Assembly (NCBI GenBank): GCA_007129405.1
Contig: SKVN01000098.1
Coordinates: forward strand, 1-34,591
Length of the DNA: 34,591 nucleotides
Direction of reading: 5' to 3'
Source: Kiritimatiellia bacterium
Lineage (GTDB): Bacteria; Verrucomicrobiota; Kiritimatiellia; UBA8416
In this document: positions 17,019 to 26,237 of the stretch, piece after piece
Position numbering within the stretch: position 1 is the first letter of the stretch
Layout: each line of letters opens with the position of its first letter
The notes under the pieces: generated by a model
What the model was told of the DNA's origin: nothing
What the model saw: only the letters and a program-made list of their open reading frames with translations
Database searches by the model: none
Program-made: the position numbers and the translations under genes

Positions 17019-17150
17019 GATGATGCAGGCGCGAAACTATTTACACTTAATCGGAACCACTTGATCGTTTACACTTACTCGAAAGTCAGTGCTCATAATA
17101 TCGAGTAAGTGTAAGCGAGTAAGTGTTCAAACATTGAAGTTACAACCTAG
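17019..17150 (+). repeat. Composite repeat, 14-nt palindromic-array type (copy B)
   Basis: Head 17019-17039; direct units at 17043, 17057, 17071; inverted units at 17102, 17116; tail 17135-17150. Confidence 0.92.
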
Positions 17151-18220
17151 GGGGCGAGAGAGGAGGCGGGGATCCACCCACGGTTGCCATCGTAGTTGAT
17201 GAGCAGCCAGTTTGCGTGAGTTTCGAGAATACGTATGGTGGCTGTCGGGGGGATCGTAAAGGTGGATTTGCTTGTGGTGGCAGGAGCTAGATAGGCACGC
17301 GCCGCATCGGATAGCTGTACGCGACTCCGGCGCAACCCTCTGCTGCCGGGTATGAGGTCTTGTTCTGTCAGTTCCTCGCCTGCTTCAAGGTGTGAATCGT
17401 TTTTTTTATCTACATACTGCAAAGCGAACGGCCCGAATGTGTCGGTCTGATACTCGCCGGTTTGCGTGTTGAACCATACGAATGATAGGGCAGGAATATC
17501 TTGCACCCTTTCGTCCATGGGTACGACGGTTTGTGAGAAAACGTGTCGTCTTCTGCTATCTTGATCCGTAGTTGGCCTGACGCGATACGCACGCAGTTGT
17601 GGAGACGCCCCAATGGTTGGTATGGCATTTTCCGGGATCCAGCCATCCCCCTGTAGAATGGTCTTTACGGTTACGAGATCTCCAGCCTGGATTTCCAATG
17701 GTTCGGCAGCAATATCGATATCGAACTTTCCGATTACGCCAGAGAAATTGTCAGGTGCCGGCGGTAGTGGTTGCACGTCAATTATGACTTCCGGGACGCG
17801 TAAGGTTACGGGACGTTCTTCAATCGTGGAACCAAAGAAAGAGCGTATGCGTCGACGCGAGGTGAGTCTGACAACGGGTTGTAAAGATATCCGGGAGGAT
17901 TGCATGGGCCGAGCTTGTGCGCGGTAGCGTCTGCGTGTGACTTCATAGTCGCCGTCACGTTCTCGTTGCACGGCCAGCGCTTCAAAAGATCCGAGAATCC
18001 GCATGATATTGCGATCGGGAAGATTTGCCAGATCGGGCCTTGATGAAATATCGATATCACGGGTAATAATTTCCAGGGTCAACGTAATGGTCTCTTTTAG
18101 ATAGGGAGAGGGATTACTCACAGATAATCGGGCCTCTACGGCTGGAGGTGCATTTCCATATGCAGACAGGGAACATAGTGTGAGTAGTAATAGGAGTTTC
18201 GCGAACGGGTATTTGTTCAT
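17147..18220 (-). CDS. BatD-like protein with C-terminal SH3-like region
   Basis: Signal peptide, BatD-type beta domains, C-terminal TIRILETHANWLLINYDGNRGWIPASSLAP SH3-like; ATGA overlap with preceding gene. Confidence 0.7.
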   Translation of the reverse strand: MNKYPFAKLLLLLTLCSLSAYGNAPPAVEARLSVSNPSPYLKETITLTLEIITRDIDISSRPDLANLPDRNIMRILGSFEALAVQRERDGDYEVTRRRYRAQARPMQSSRISLQPVVRLTSRRRIRSFFGSTIEERPVTLRVPEVIIDVQPLPPAPDNFSGVIGKFDIDIAAEPLEIQAGDLVTVKTILQGDGWIPENAIPTIGASPQLRAYRVRPTTDQDSRRRHVFSQTVVPMDERVQDIPALSFVWFNTQTGEYQTDTFGPFALQYVDKKNDSHLEAGEELTEQDLIPGSRGLRRSRVQLSDAARAYLAPATTSKSTFTIPPTATIRILETHANWLLINYDGNRGWIPASSLAP

Positions 18221-20727
18221 AGGGCGTTCTCCTCATGATGCAATGCATAGATCCGTTGTATTTGTCTGCGCTGGAGTTGCCAATCTTGTCGACTTTGATG
18301 TTCGGCATACAGTGATGCTACGATGCTGATGGCAAGGAGCAGGAGCATACCCATGGTCGGCAGGATGAACCAGTTTATATGTCGGTATCGACGCCGGATG
18401 GTTATCCACAGCCAAAGCAGTGAGAATAAACTCGTGGCAATGGTAATGCGGTTTGGAATGGATGTGCGGTAATGCCAGAACAGGATACTACGAATCCAAG
18501 GGAGTTGAGCCGTTGGGTCGTTTGTGAGGTTGCGTTGTGCAATCAGCATGTTTCGGCGTGTGCTCCACGTGTTGGCCCCTCGCCGCTCAGCCCATTGGAG
18601 CAAGGGTAAGGCTAAGCTGGGTTGTTCGGCCAATAACAAAGCGGTTCCCAAATTATACAGCACAACCGGATGGTAATTCCCTTGATCAATTCGATCTGCA
18701 AGAGCATGGGCAACGGCTATGAATTCTTCTGGCGTTTGTGCACGCAGCAGGAGCAGGTTCGAGCGGCGTTCTTCAAACCGAGCGATCTGATCTGCCTGTG
18801 CTAAACATGTCAGCCCCGTGGTCAGCATGATCATAAAGCCAACTCCCAGTTTTCCAAGCATGTGTTTATAGAAGGGCATTTTTCGCGCGCGTTGCGCACG
18901 TGCAAGGGAATCGATGATCTTTTTGATGTGCGCTGCATCCGTTTTGTTTTGACCCGCATATGCAGTCTCTGTGAGGATTTCGATTACGGTTTCGATGTCG
19001 GATGCCGCCAGTCCCAGCCGCTGCAAATCCTGTCGCATTGCTTCAGTGTCTCCTCTTGCAAATGACTGCGTCAAGGTTGTCGTTAGATAGGTACGCAATA
19101 TGGTAACGGTATCACAATCGCTTCTCTGTAATTGCTGCATCGCGTTATCAAATGCGCGTTTGCGTTGCATGTATGCCTGTATTGCCGGAATGTGCTTGGG
19201 AACCCATTGTTTGATACATGCCAGCAGAAAGACCAAGGGGCCGAGCAGCAATAGGGGTATATGCAGAGCTGGTATGAAAAATCGTGCCGTGTCCATGCTG
19301 CGCACCCCGAAAGGAGCAGGGGGTAGATCGCCCGGAGGTGCGGTGAAGCGATGGCGCGCTTGAGCCCGTATGGGCAATCCCGAAATCATTTCATGTTCTA
19401 GATCTTCGGAAGGTGTGACGCGAATGGGAAGGGGGTCGCTTTGTACCGTTACGTAAGAGCGACTTTCTAGATCGAAATAGGCTATTTCGAGTGGGGGGAT
19501 TTCCCAGGTGCCTGCCTGACGAGGCCGGATCAAATATTCGAATCGTCTTCCTCCTGAGATAGATGAAGTTCTTATGGGCTCCGGCTGGATGCGAAAATCT
19601 GCCTCAAGGCTCGCAAGGGTTTCGGGGCGTGGGGATCTTATGCGATTGGCAGAACCATCGCCTGTTATGTCGATGGTGAGTGTGACGGGATCTCCCGCCT
19701 GGCATATTTGCGTGTCTAGAGACGTTTCCATGCTGAAGCGGCTTCCAGATGCGCCGATGAAGGTCGGAGGACGCCCTGTTCTTGGTGGGTTGCGGACTTG
19801 CACGGTTACCGGATCGCCGATGGCGTAGATCTCGGACTGTGCGGCATTCCCGTCGGGTTCTACTTGCGTGATGATATTGCCGTGGAAACGAACGGGACCG
19901 AAGGTGTAATCCCCTTCCCGGTCTGCTGACCATCGACTCTTTAGCTCGTAGCGAAAGTAATGGTTATCATCAGGATCTGTTACGCGTGGTAGGCGAAAGC
20001 GCGCTCTTTCTTCCCTGCCGAAAATCCCTCCAAAGGGATCCCGGCCTACGACACGATCATTGATGCGAAAGGATTCGCCTTCGCGGACTAAGATACGCTG
20101 CAATAATTGCGTAATGTTCTCGCTTTTGAGTCCCTCGCCGGGGTGGAGGTCCAAGTAGGGAATGCGTAGATGTGGAACCGTATGCATCGGGCTATGCGCA
20201 CGGAAGGGGGGCGGTAACTTGCGGATGCGTACAAAGAGCGTTACGTCGAATTCTTCGTCGACGATCACCGTGTTGGTAGGGGCAGATACCCATAGCTCTA
20301 CGTAAGATTGGATGGGAATCGATTTTACTTCCAGCGTGGGCGTATTCACGGGGATTGGGTTGCCATCAGGGGCCTCTAGTATGATCGGTCCTATAGCAAA
20401 GGTTCCCGTTTCATGCGGCAAGATGCGATAGGTAAAGGTTCGCCCGGTAAAGCGTGTTACCTGCTGCACGCCATTGACGATTCTTACGATTTGCTGGGAA
20501 CGGTCTTGCTGTCCGAGGAGCTCAATGTCTGCTGGCATAGCGCTGAGATCGGGCTCTCCAAATGAGGGTTGGTATCCATGGACGTGCAGAGTCAAATATG
20601 TCGGTTCGCCGAGAAAGATTTCGTCATAGGTTAGTTCAGCTTCCATACGAAGCAGTTGTTGTTCGGCCTGCAACGGGATCACGCATAGACTGCAGGCAAA
20701 TAATAATAGGTATAGGCGGTATCTCAT
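18217..20727 (-). CDS. BatD-family protein with C-terminal TPR/BatE-like region
   Basis: Signal peptide, BatD-type repeats (LTYDEIFLGEPTYLTLHVHG), TM helix, TPR-like NYHPVVLYNLGTALLLAEQPSLALPLLQWAERRG. Confidence 0.75.
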   Translation of the reverse strand: MRYRLYLLLFACSLCVIPLQAEQQLLRMEAELTYDEIFLGEPTYLTLHVHGYQPSFGEPDLSAMPADIELLGQQDRSQQIVRIVNGVQQVTRFTGRTFTYRILPHETGTFAIGPIILEAPDGNPIPVNTPTLEVKSIPIQSYVELWVSAPTNTVIVDEEFDVTLFVRIRKLPPPFRAHSPMHTVPHLRIPYLDLHPGEGLKSENITQLLQRILVREGESFRINDRVVGRDPFGGIFGREERARFRLPRVTDPDDNHYFRYELKSRWSADREGDYTFGPVRFHGNIITQVEPDGNAAQSEIYAIGDPVTVQVRNPPRTGRPPTFIGASGSRFSMETSLDTQICQAGDPVTLTIDITGDGSANRIRSPRPETLASLEADFRIQPEPIRTSSISGGRRFEYLIRPRQAGTWEIPPLEIAYFDLESRSYVTVQSDPLPIRVTPSEDLEHEMISGLPIRAQARHRFTAPPGDLPPAPFGVRSMDTARFFIPALHIPLLLLGPLVFLLACIKQWVPKHIPAIQAYMQRKRAFDNAMQQLQRSDCDTVTILRTYLTTTLTQSFARGDTEAMRQDLQRLGLAASDIETVIEILTETAYAGQNKTDAAHIKKIIDSLARAQRARKMPFYKHMLGKLGVGFMIMLTTGLTCLAQADQIARFEERRSNLLLLRAQTPEEFIAVAHALADRIDQGNYHPVVLYNLGTALLLAEQPSLALPLLQWAERRGANTWSTRRNMLIAQRNLTNDPTAQLPWIRSILFWHYRTSIPNRITIATSLFSLLWLWITIRRRYRHINWFILPTMGMLLLLAISIVASLYAEHQSRQDWQLQRRQIQRIYALHHEENAL

Positions 20728-20729
20728 GG

Positions 20730-23264
20730 TTACCAATCCCTGGCGCTTTCCTGCCGCTGAAGACGGCGACGACGTTCGTCGAGTAGTTCCTGATATTCCT
20801 GCGAACGCTGCTCTACTTGTTCGAGCATGGCATCTACATCAAAGGTGTCATCTTCCTCATCCTCCGGCTCTGGATCGTCGGGTTCATCTTCCGGATCTTC
20901 GTCGTCCATTTGGTCATCAGGCTCCGGTGGAGGCGGAAGCTGCAAGTCGGACTCTTCATCGTCCGGCTCTCCCTCTGGGGGTGGGGGCGGCGTGTCTGTT
21001 GGGTCGTCGTCTTGATCTTCTCTGTCTTCGGAATCTGAAGGAGGAGGTTTGGGTAAGATTTCCGAGAGACGGCGGAGTTTGTCACGCGCTTCTTCCTGGA
21101 CGGTGCGGGCGGACTCGATGTCATCGAGTTCGAGCATTTCTGCTGCCAGGCGCTGGAGTCGGGCTGCATCATCCGTCAGTGTATCCATTTCTGCGATCAA
21201 TTCGGGATCCGTGTCGGGAGGCGGCTGGTAGCGTTCGGCAAAGGTATCTGTTAGATTGGCGGCTTCGGTTTGCAATCGAGATAATGGCACGGGCGGCTGC
21301 GTTGTGTTGGCGGGGTCGCGTGCGATCGCATCCAGCCATTCTTGCTGCCGCAAGGACTCTGTGAGCATGGATTCAGGGCTTCCCCGTTCGCGCCATGCAT
21401 CATAGAGAGGGTGCCCGATTTCGGCTAGGTGTGTGTCTGTAAGGGGGCTAAGATCTTCTAGTGATGCCACTTGCTCTTCAAGTGTTTGTTGCTCGTCCAA
21501 AAGACGATTGAATTGTTCGGGGGGAATACCATCGGATTGCAAGAGGTGAGCAAGCGCAAGATATTGCTCTGCCAGTTCGTTACGTTCGCGCGCACGGTTT
21601 TGGAAGTGTTCGAGTCTTGCGGGACCGATGGGGGGTATCTCGTCGGATTTCCATTTGTCGTCTTGGCTGCGCTGTTTCTGCATCATATCCCAAGCTAGTT
21701 GTGCTGGGTCTTTGTCGGCATATCGTTCGAGAATATCAGCGAGGGTGGCCTCGCGGGCTGCCTGGGGCAGGATGGCATCCAGTTTCTGCAAGTCTTCTTC
21801 CGATGCAGCTTCCGCGGTTTGCTGCCAGTGTCTTTGCAGGCGTTGTGCGGCTTCCTGCCATTGTGAAACGCGTTCGCGGTAGCCTTCCACGCTTCCGTCT
21901 GCGGCACTTCTACCTTGTTCGAATGCCGCGATGGCACGTGCAAGATCAGCTTGTTGGATCGTTGGAAGCCGTTCGAGTAAGTTGACGGCTGTTTCTGTAT
22001 CTCCAGCTTGTAGGGATGCGATGGCAGCATTGTAACGATAGCGATCACGGAGACGCGCGGCTATATCGGGCGTATCGGCTGCTCGCAGATACAGTTGCGC
22101 TGCTTCTGTGAATTGGTTCTGTTGTTGCAGGTGCTGGGCCTGACGCGCGATGGCACGGTGCGATTGCCCGCTTTTGTTTTCCCCTGTTTCGCCAAATGCT
22201 GCGCCAGTGAAAAAGAGCATGATGATGGCGATATGTTGGATTCGAGCGTGTTTGCGGATGGGACCCTGCGTTAGGAAGCCCGCGATGAGAAGCAGAACGA
22301 TGGCCGGTAACAAAAAGTAGCTAAAGAGTTCGGTGTAATCGGAGGCTTCCATTGTGGTATAGGTGCGAGCTTCTACAGCACGGAGTTGCTCGCGGATGCG
22401 TTGCCCGAGAGTAATGGCTCCGGCGCCAGCGGTTTCAACGGGGATATAGGCACCTCCTGTCAGGCGGGCTAGGGTCACGAGCGATTCGTCTTCCAGTCGT
22501 GTGATTACCGGCTCTCCTTCAAAGAGGAATACGCCTTGCGGGCTATCCCGGTCCGGTATGGTTGATCCGGTGCGGCTGCCAATGCCGACGGTAAAGAAGG
22601 GAATGTTTCGTCGCGCTGCATCCTGCGCTGCTGAGATGGCCTCTCCCGCCAGATCTTCGCCATCCGATAAGAGGATAATGGCTTTGTGAGAAGGTGTGTC
22701 GTCATCAAAAATATCCAGTGCCATCCGGATGCCTGCTCCGATGTCGGTTTCACCTGCCGGAGCGCTGTCGATGGATACGCCCGCGATGGCTTGCCGGAGG
22801 AATCCTTGATCGGAGGTAAACGGGGTGATTCGGGTGGCCCGATAGCGGAACGCTACAATGGCCACACGGTCGCCGGGGCGTAATTCATCGAGGATGTCAA
22901 ACATATCTGCCTTTGCGCGTACGAGGCGGGAGGGCCTAACGTCATCGGCAAGCATAGAGCGTGAGACATCCAGCAGGAGTACGATGTCGCGTCCGCGGAT
23001 GGCTACTTTCTGCTCTTCCGGACGTGTGCTACGGGGGCCTGCAGCAGCTAGCAGCAGAAAAAAGAGCGCACCTGCAAGAGCTAACTCCTGAAACCATAGA
23101 AGCCGTTGATTGTCGGCAGGCAGTAGTTTTCCAGCAAGCAAAGATCCGGTGAAATGTAAACGTTTCTGTTGCTGCCTTCTCCGCAGAAAATGCAGTAACA
23201 GGCTCCAGAGGGGAACCAACCAGATCAGGTATAGGATCCATATGTTTGCAAATGAAAATCTCAT
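20730..23264 (-). CDS. VWA-domain protein fused to TPR region (BatB-BatC-like) with acidic/proline-rich tail
   Basis: DIVLLLDVSRSMLADD MIDAS, TPR helices, PPPPPEGEPDDEESD...EPEDEEDD tail; start at MRFSFANIW. Confidence 0.85.
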   Translation of the reverse strand: MRFSFANIWILYLIWLVPLWSLLLHFLRRRQQQKRLHFTGSLLAGKLLPADNQRLLWFQELALAGALFFLLLAAAGPRSTRPEEQKVAIRGRDIVLLLDVSRSMLADDVRPSRLVRAKADMFDILDELRPGDRVAIVAFRYRATRITPFTSDQGFLRQAIAGVSIDSAPAGETDIGAGIRMALDIFDDDTPSHKAIILLSDGEDLAGEAISAAQDAARRNIPFFTVGIGSRTGSTIPDRDSPQGVFLFEGEPVITRLEDESLVTLARLTGGAYIPVETAGAGAITLGQRIREQLRAVEARTYTTMEASDYTELFSYFLLPAIVLLLIAGFLTQGPIRKHARIQHIAIIMLFFTGAAFGETGENKSGQSHRAIARQAQHLQQQNQFTEAAQLYLRAADTPDIAARLRDRYRYNAAIASLQAGDTETAVNLLERLPTIQQADLARAIAAFEQGRSAADGSVEGYRERVSQWQEAAQRLQRHWQQTAEAASEEDLQKLDAILPQAAREATLADILERYADKDPAQLAWDMMQKQRSQDDKWKSDEIPPIGPARLEHFQNRARERNELAEQYLALAHLLQSDGIPPEQFNRLLDEQQTLEEQVASLEDLSPLTDTHLAEIGHPLYDAWRERGSPESMLTESLRQQEWLDAIARDPANTTQPPVPLSRLQTEAANLTDTFAERYQPPPDTDPELIAEMDTLTDDAARLQRLAAEMLELDDIESARTVQEEARDKLRRLSEILPKPPPSDSEDREDQDDDPTDTPPPPPEGEPDDEESDLQLPPPPEPDDQMDDEDPEDEPDDPEPEDEEDDTFDVDAMLEQVEQRSQEYQELLDERRRRLQRQESARDW

Positions 23265-23269
23265 GATGA

Positions 23270-24316
23270 CTACAGGACGTTTCTCTTGATGTTGACATTC
23301 ACAAGTGCACACGCGCACAGCAGAATCAGCGCCGTGAGGATCAGGTTGCGGTAGTGCTCCTCAAAGCGTTCCAAGATTTGTTGCTGCACGGGTGTGGTTT
23401 CCAATTCGTTAATGGCTTCGAGAGCTCGACTGAGGCCCTCCTCGTCGAGCGTGTTGAAATATACGCCCCCCGTCAGGTCGGCAATATCTTGCAGGGCTTG
23501 CTCGTCAATTTCAATATAGGCATAGCGGATGGACTGCCGGCCTGCGGCATCGGTAATGCGGACGGGGGCATGCCCGGTTGTGCCGACGCCAATGGTATAC
23601 ACGCGCAAGCCGAGTTCTTTGGCAATGCGAGCTGCTTGCATGGGCTCAAGTATGCCTGCGTTATTGAGGCCGTCACTCAGGAGTAAGATGATACGGGATT
23701 CGGTTTCGGCCTCACGCAGTCGCGAACTGGCCAGTGCCAGGGCATCTCCGATCGCTGTCATGCGCTCGTCTTCGTTGACAATAGCGCCTGAAGATGGGTC
23801 GTGGAACGGTGGGGGAATATCAACGGTATCCAGAATTTGTCGCAGCGCATTGTGATCCAGTGTAAGCGGGGAAAGAACACTTGCATAGCCACCGAATGAG
23901 ATCAGTCCGATGAGGTCATCGGGGCGATAATCGATAAATTCGGAAAAGACATCTTTTACCACATCGAGTCGTGTGAGGTATTCGACGCCGTTTTCGGTTT
24001 CACGAGATAGGTCTAAAGCTTCCATGGAACCGGATACATCGATGACCACCATAATAGAAATGGCGTTGGCTTCTCGTCGAAACTCGGAAAGGTTCCGTCT
24101 GGGGCGCGCCATGGCCAGCACAAGAAGCAGCAACACAACGAGAAAGATCCATGGCATAAGATAGTAGAGAAGCATGCGCCAGGATGACTTGTGTCGGGAG
24201 ATCGACTGCGTTCTTGCATAGGGAATAGCGGGGCGTATGCGCGGCAGGATCATGCGACCGCACACGCCGATAACGGGTATCAACAACCAGAGCCATATGG
24301 GGTTGGCAAAGTGCAT
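23270..24316 (-). CDS. VWA-domain protein (BatA-like)
   Basis: IMVVIDVSGSMEALD MIDAS motif, N- and C-terminal TM helices. Confidence 0.88.
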   Translation of the reverse strand: MHFANPIWLWLLIPVIGVCGRMILPRIRPAIPYARTQSISRHKSSWRMLLYYLMPWIFLVVLLLLVLAMARPRRNLSEFRREANAISIMVVIDVSGSMEALDLSRETENGVEYLTRLDVVKDVFSEFIDYRPDDLIGLISFGGYASVLSPLTLDHNALRQILDTVDIPPPFHDPSSGAIVNEDERMTAIGDALALASSRLREAETESRIILLLSDGLNNAGILEPMQAARIAKELGLRVYTIGVGTTGHAPVRITDAAGRQSIRYAYIEIDEQALQDIADLTGGVYFNTLDEEGLSRALEAINELETTPVQQQILERFEEHYRNLILTALILLCACALVNVNIKRNVL

Positions 24317-24317
24317 G

Positions 24318-25319
24318 CTAGTGCTTTTCCTCCGTAAAAGTCGTTTCGTCCTCTGCGAGATAATTGCGAGCTGTTTCTATTGTGTCTTGAATCGCACGTT
24401 GGGTGGGGGTCCATGCCGCAAATTTAACCAGATCGGCAGATTCCAGAAATTCTTGCAGGCGTTCCACCACGGCAGGCTTGAAGGCTGGGCGTTTGGCAGC
24501 AGCTTCCAGAAATTCAGGGGTGGTAAGTTCCGGGGCGCGAATGCCATGTTGCCGCTCGATGTAGGTTCGAATAATACCGGTGATCGCAAAGTAGAATTCC
24601 TTGAATTGGCCTTTAGCAGGAAGATCCTTGACAAGCAGTTGATCGAGTTCATAGCGTGCCCGTTCAGCGGGTGACATGCGCATTACTTCCATTTTTCGTT
24701 TCAGCTTGCTTGCCAGGAATACACCGCCGAGCAGGATAAGCAGCAGGGCAATAGAGACAAGAGCCCATCTTATGATTTCCGCTGGTGTTGGTGGAATATA
24801 CACAGGTTCCGGTGTTGCTGTGAGACTGGCGGCATCCACATCGTCAAGGCGATGGGAGGGAGGACGGATCGCGGGGGTTATAAGATATTGTGTTTCTCCC
24901 TCAATATCGTTGTTCTGGGTTATGGCAAACAACATGGGTGCGATACGATAATGGCTGCCAGGAATGGGTGTAAGTCGGAGTATCGTTTCGCTGATTTGGT
25001 ATCCTGCTTGATCGGTTGCGTCGGGTGGTGACAAGATTGCTGTCACCTCGAAACCCTCGATCGCCATTTCCACGTTCGGAAAATCAATTTGGAGGCCTGC
25101 CGGGTAGCGCGTGAGGAGCGTGAGAATGGCATCGTGGCGTGGGTCCATCATGCCGGGGGATAATGTCAGGGTGATGGCGACGCCGTGCTCCTCCACGGTA
25201 TGAACAATATCAGGCACATCGGTTATATCCGGTTTTTGGGGACGCTGACCACATCCGGTTGTTAGTAGCAATCCGGTCAGCAAAGCAACATTACTATATA
25301 ACCATGTTTTTCTATGCAT
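24318..25319 (-). CDS. Lipoprotein / DUF4381-like membrane protein of Bat operon
   Basis: LLLTTGC lipobox, internal TM helix, cytoplasmic helical C-terminus, operon position. Confidence 0.6.
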   Translation of the reverse strand: MHRKTWLYSNVALLTGLLLTTGCGQRPQKPDITDVPDIVHTVEEHGVAITLTLSPGMMDPRHDAILTLLTRYPAGLQIDFPNVEMAIEGFEVTAILSPPDATDQAGYQISETILRLTPIPGSHYRIAPMLFAITQNNDIEGETQYLITPAIRPPSHRLDDVDAASLTATPEPVYIPPTPAEIIRWALVSIALLLILLGGVFLASKLKRKMEVMRMSPAERARYELDQLLVKDLPAKGQFKEFYFAITGIIRTYIERQHGIRAPELTTPEFLEAAAKRPAFKPAVVERLQEFLESADLVKFAAWTPTQRAIQDTIETARNYLAEDETTFTEEKH

Positions 25320-25322
25320 GGA

Positions 25323-26213
25323 TTATCCTCTTTTTTGGCGTGCTTGACGTTGCATGAAGAGACGGCGAACGGCATCGATAATCGAGATATCTGTTGTGAG
25401 CGGAACGGTATCAATGCGATTCCGGCGAAACATGCGCAGCAGTGATTCTTGATGTTCATGCACCTCTCGATTGTGAGCAGCCCGAAACTGCGGATTGGAT
25501 GTATCTACCAGATACAGTTCACCGGTTTCCGCATCTTCTAGTTCGAGTAAACCTACATCGGGAAGCTTGTCTTCATGCGGATCACTGATGGGGCAGCAAA
25601 TCAAGTCATGTCGACGAGCTGCAATACTGAGGGCATCCTCAAAGCCTGTATCGATAAAATCCGATACCAGAAATACGACGGCTCTACGTTTTTGTACCTG
25701 CGCGAGGAAGTCGAGAACGCAGCGAATGTTCGTGCCTTCGCGTGTTTCCTCGGCCGCCAGAACTTCGCGCACGATGCGCAGTACGGCTTTGCGTCCTTTG
25801 CGAGGCGGGATATAGGTGCGAATGCGGTCGCTAAAGAGCATGAGCCCCACATTGTCCTGGTTTTTTACGGCGGATAGGGCCAGCAAGCAGGCCAGTTCGG
25901 CGGCGGTTTCCGCTTTGCTGCGCTGGGTTGATCCGAATATCTGTGAGCCAGAAACATCTACCGCAAAGAGAATGGTCAGCTCGCGTTCTTCCGCAAATCT
26001 TTTGATATAAGGATGGCCCATTCGAGCGGTTACATTCCAATCTATAGAGCGTACGTCATCGCCGTAGGTATAGGCACGAACTTCATCGAATTCGATTCCC
26101 TGTCCTTTAAAAGCAGAATGGTACGCCCCCGTCAAACGGTTATCGACCAGACGGCTGGTGATAATCCGTAGCCGGGCAACTTGGCGCATGAGTTCTTTTG
26201 TGTCGAGCGGCAT
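25323..26213 (-). CDS. DUF58-domain protein
   Basis: GQGIEFDEVRAYTYGDDVRSIDWNVTARMGHPYIKRFAEERELTILFAVDVSGS motif. Confidence 0.93.
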   Translation of the reverse strand: MPLDTKELMRQVARLRIITSRLVDNRLTGAYHSAFKGQGIEFDEVRAYTYGDDVRSIDWNVTARMGHPYIKRFAEERELTILFAVDVSGSQIFGSTQRSKAETAAELACLLALSAVKNQDNVGLMLFSDRIRTYIPPRKGRKAVLRIVREVLAAEETREGTNIRCVLDFLAQVQKRRAVVFLVSDFIDTGFEDALSIAARRHDLICCPISDPHEDKLPDVGLLELEDAETGELYLVDTSNPQFRAAHNREVHEHQESLLRMFRRNRIDTVPLTTDISIIDAVRRLFMQRQARQKRG

Positions 26214-26237
26214 AAGATCTCCACAAAAAGATTAGAT

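Noticed and set aside
17135-17150. Integron attC or Helitron-type end interpretation of the TGAAGTTACAACCTAG tail
   Set aside because: The attC core pattern (RYYYAAC...GTTRRRY) is not matched, and a CTAG end plus hairpin alone is insufficient evidence for a Helitron/IS91-type end.
20726-21364. 212-aa plus-strand ORF and other long opposite-strand ORFs (e.g. 2623-3183, 13422-13940, 27604-28212, 29967-30512)
   Set aside because: They lie antisense to well-supported genes and have low-complexity or biased composition typical of shadow ORFs.
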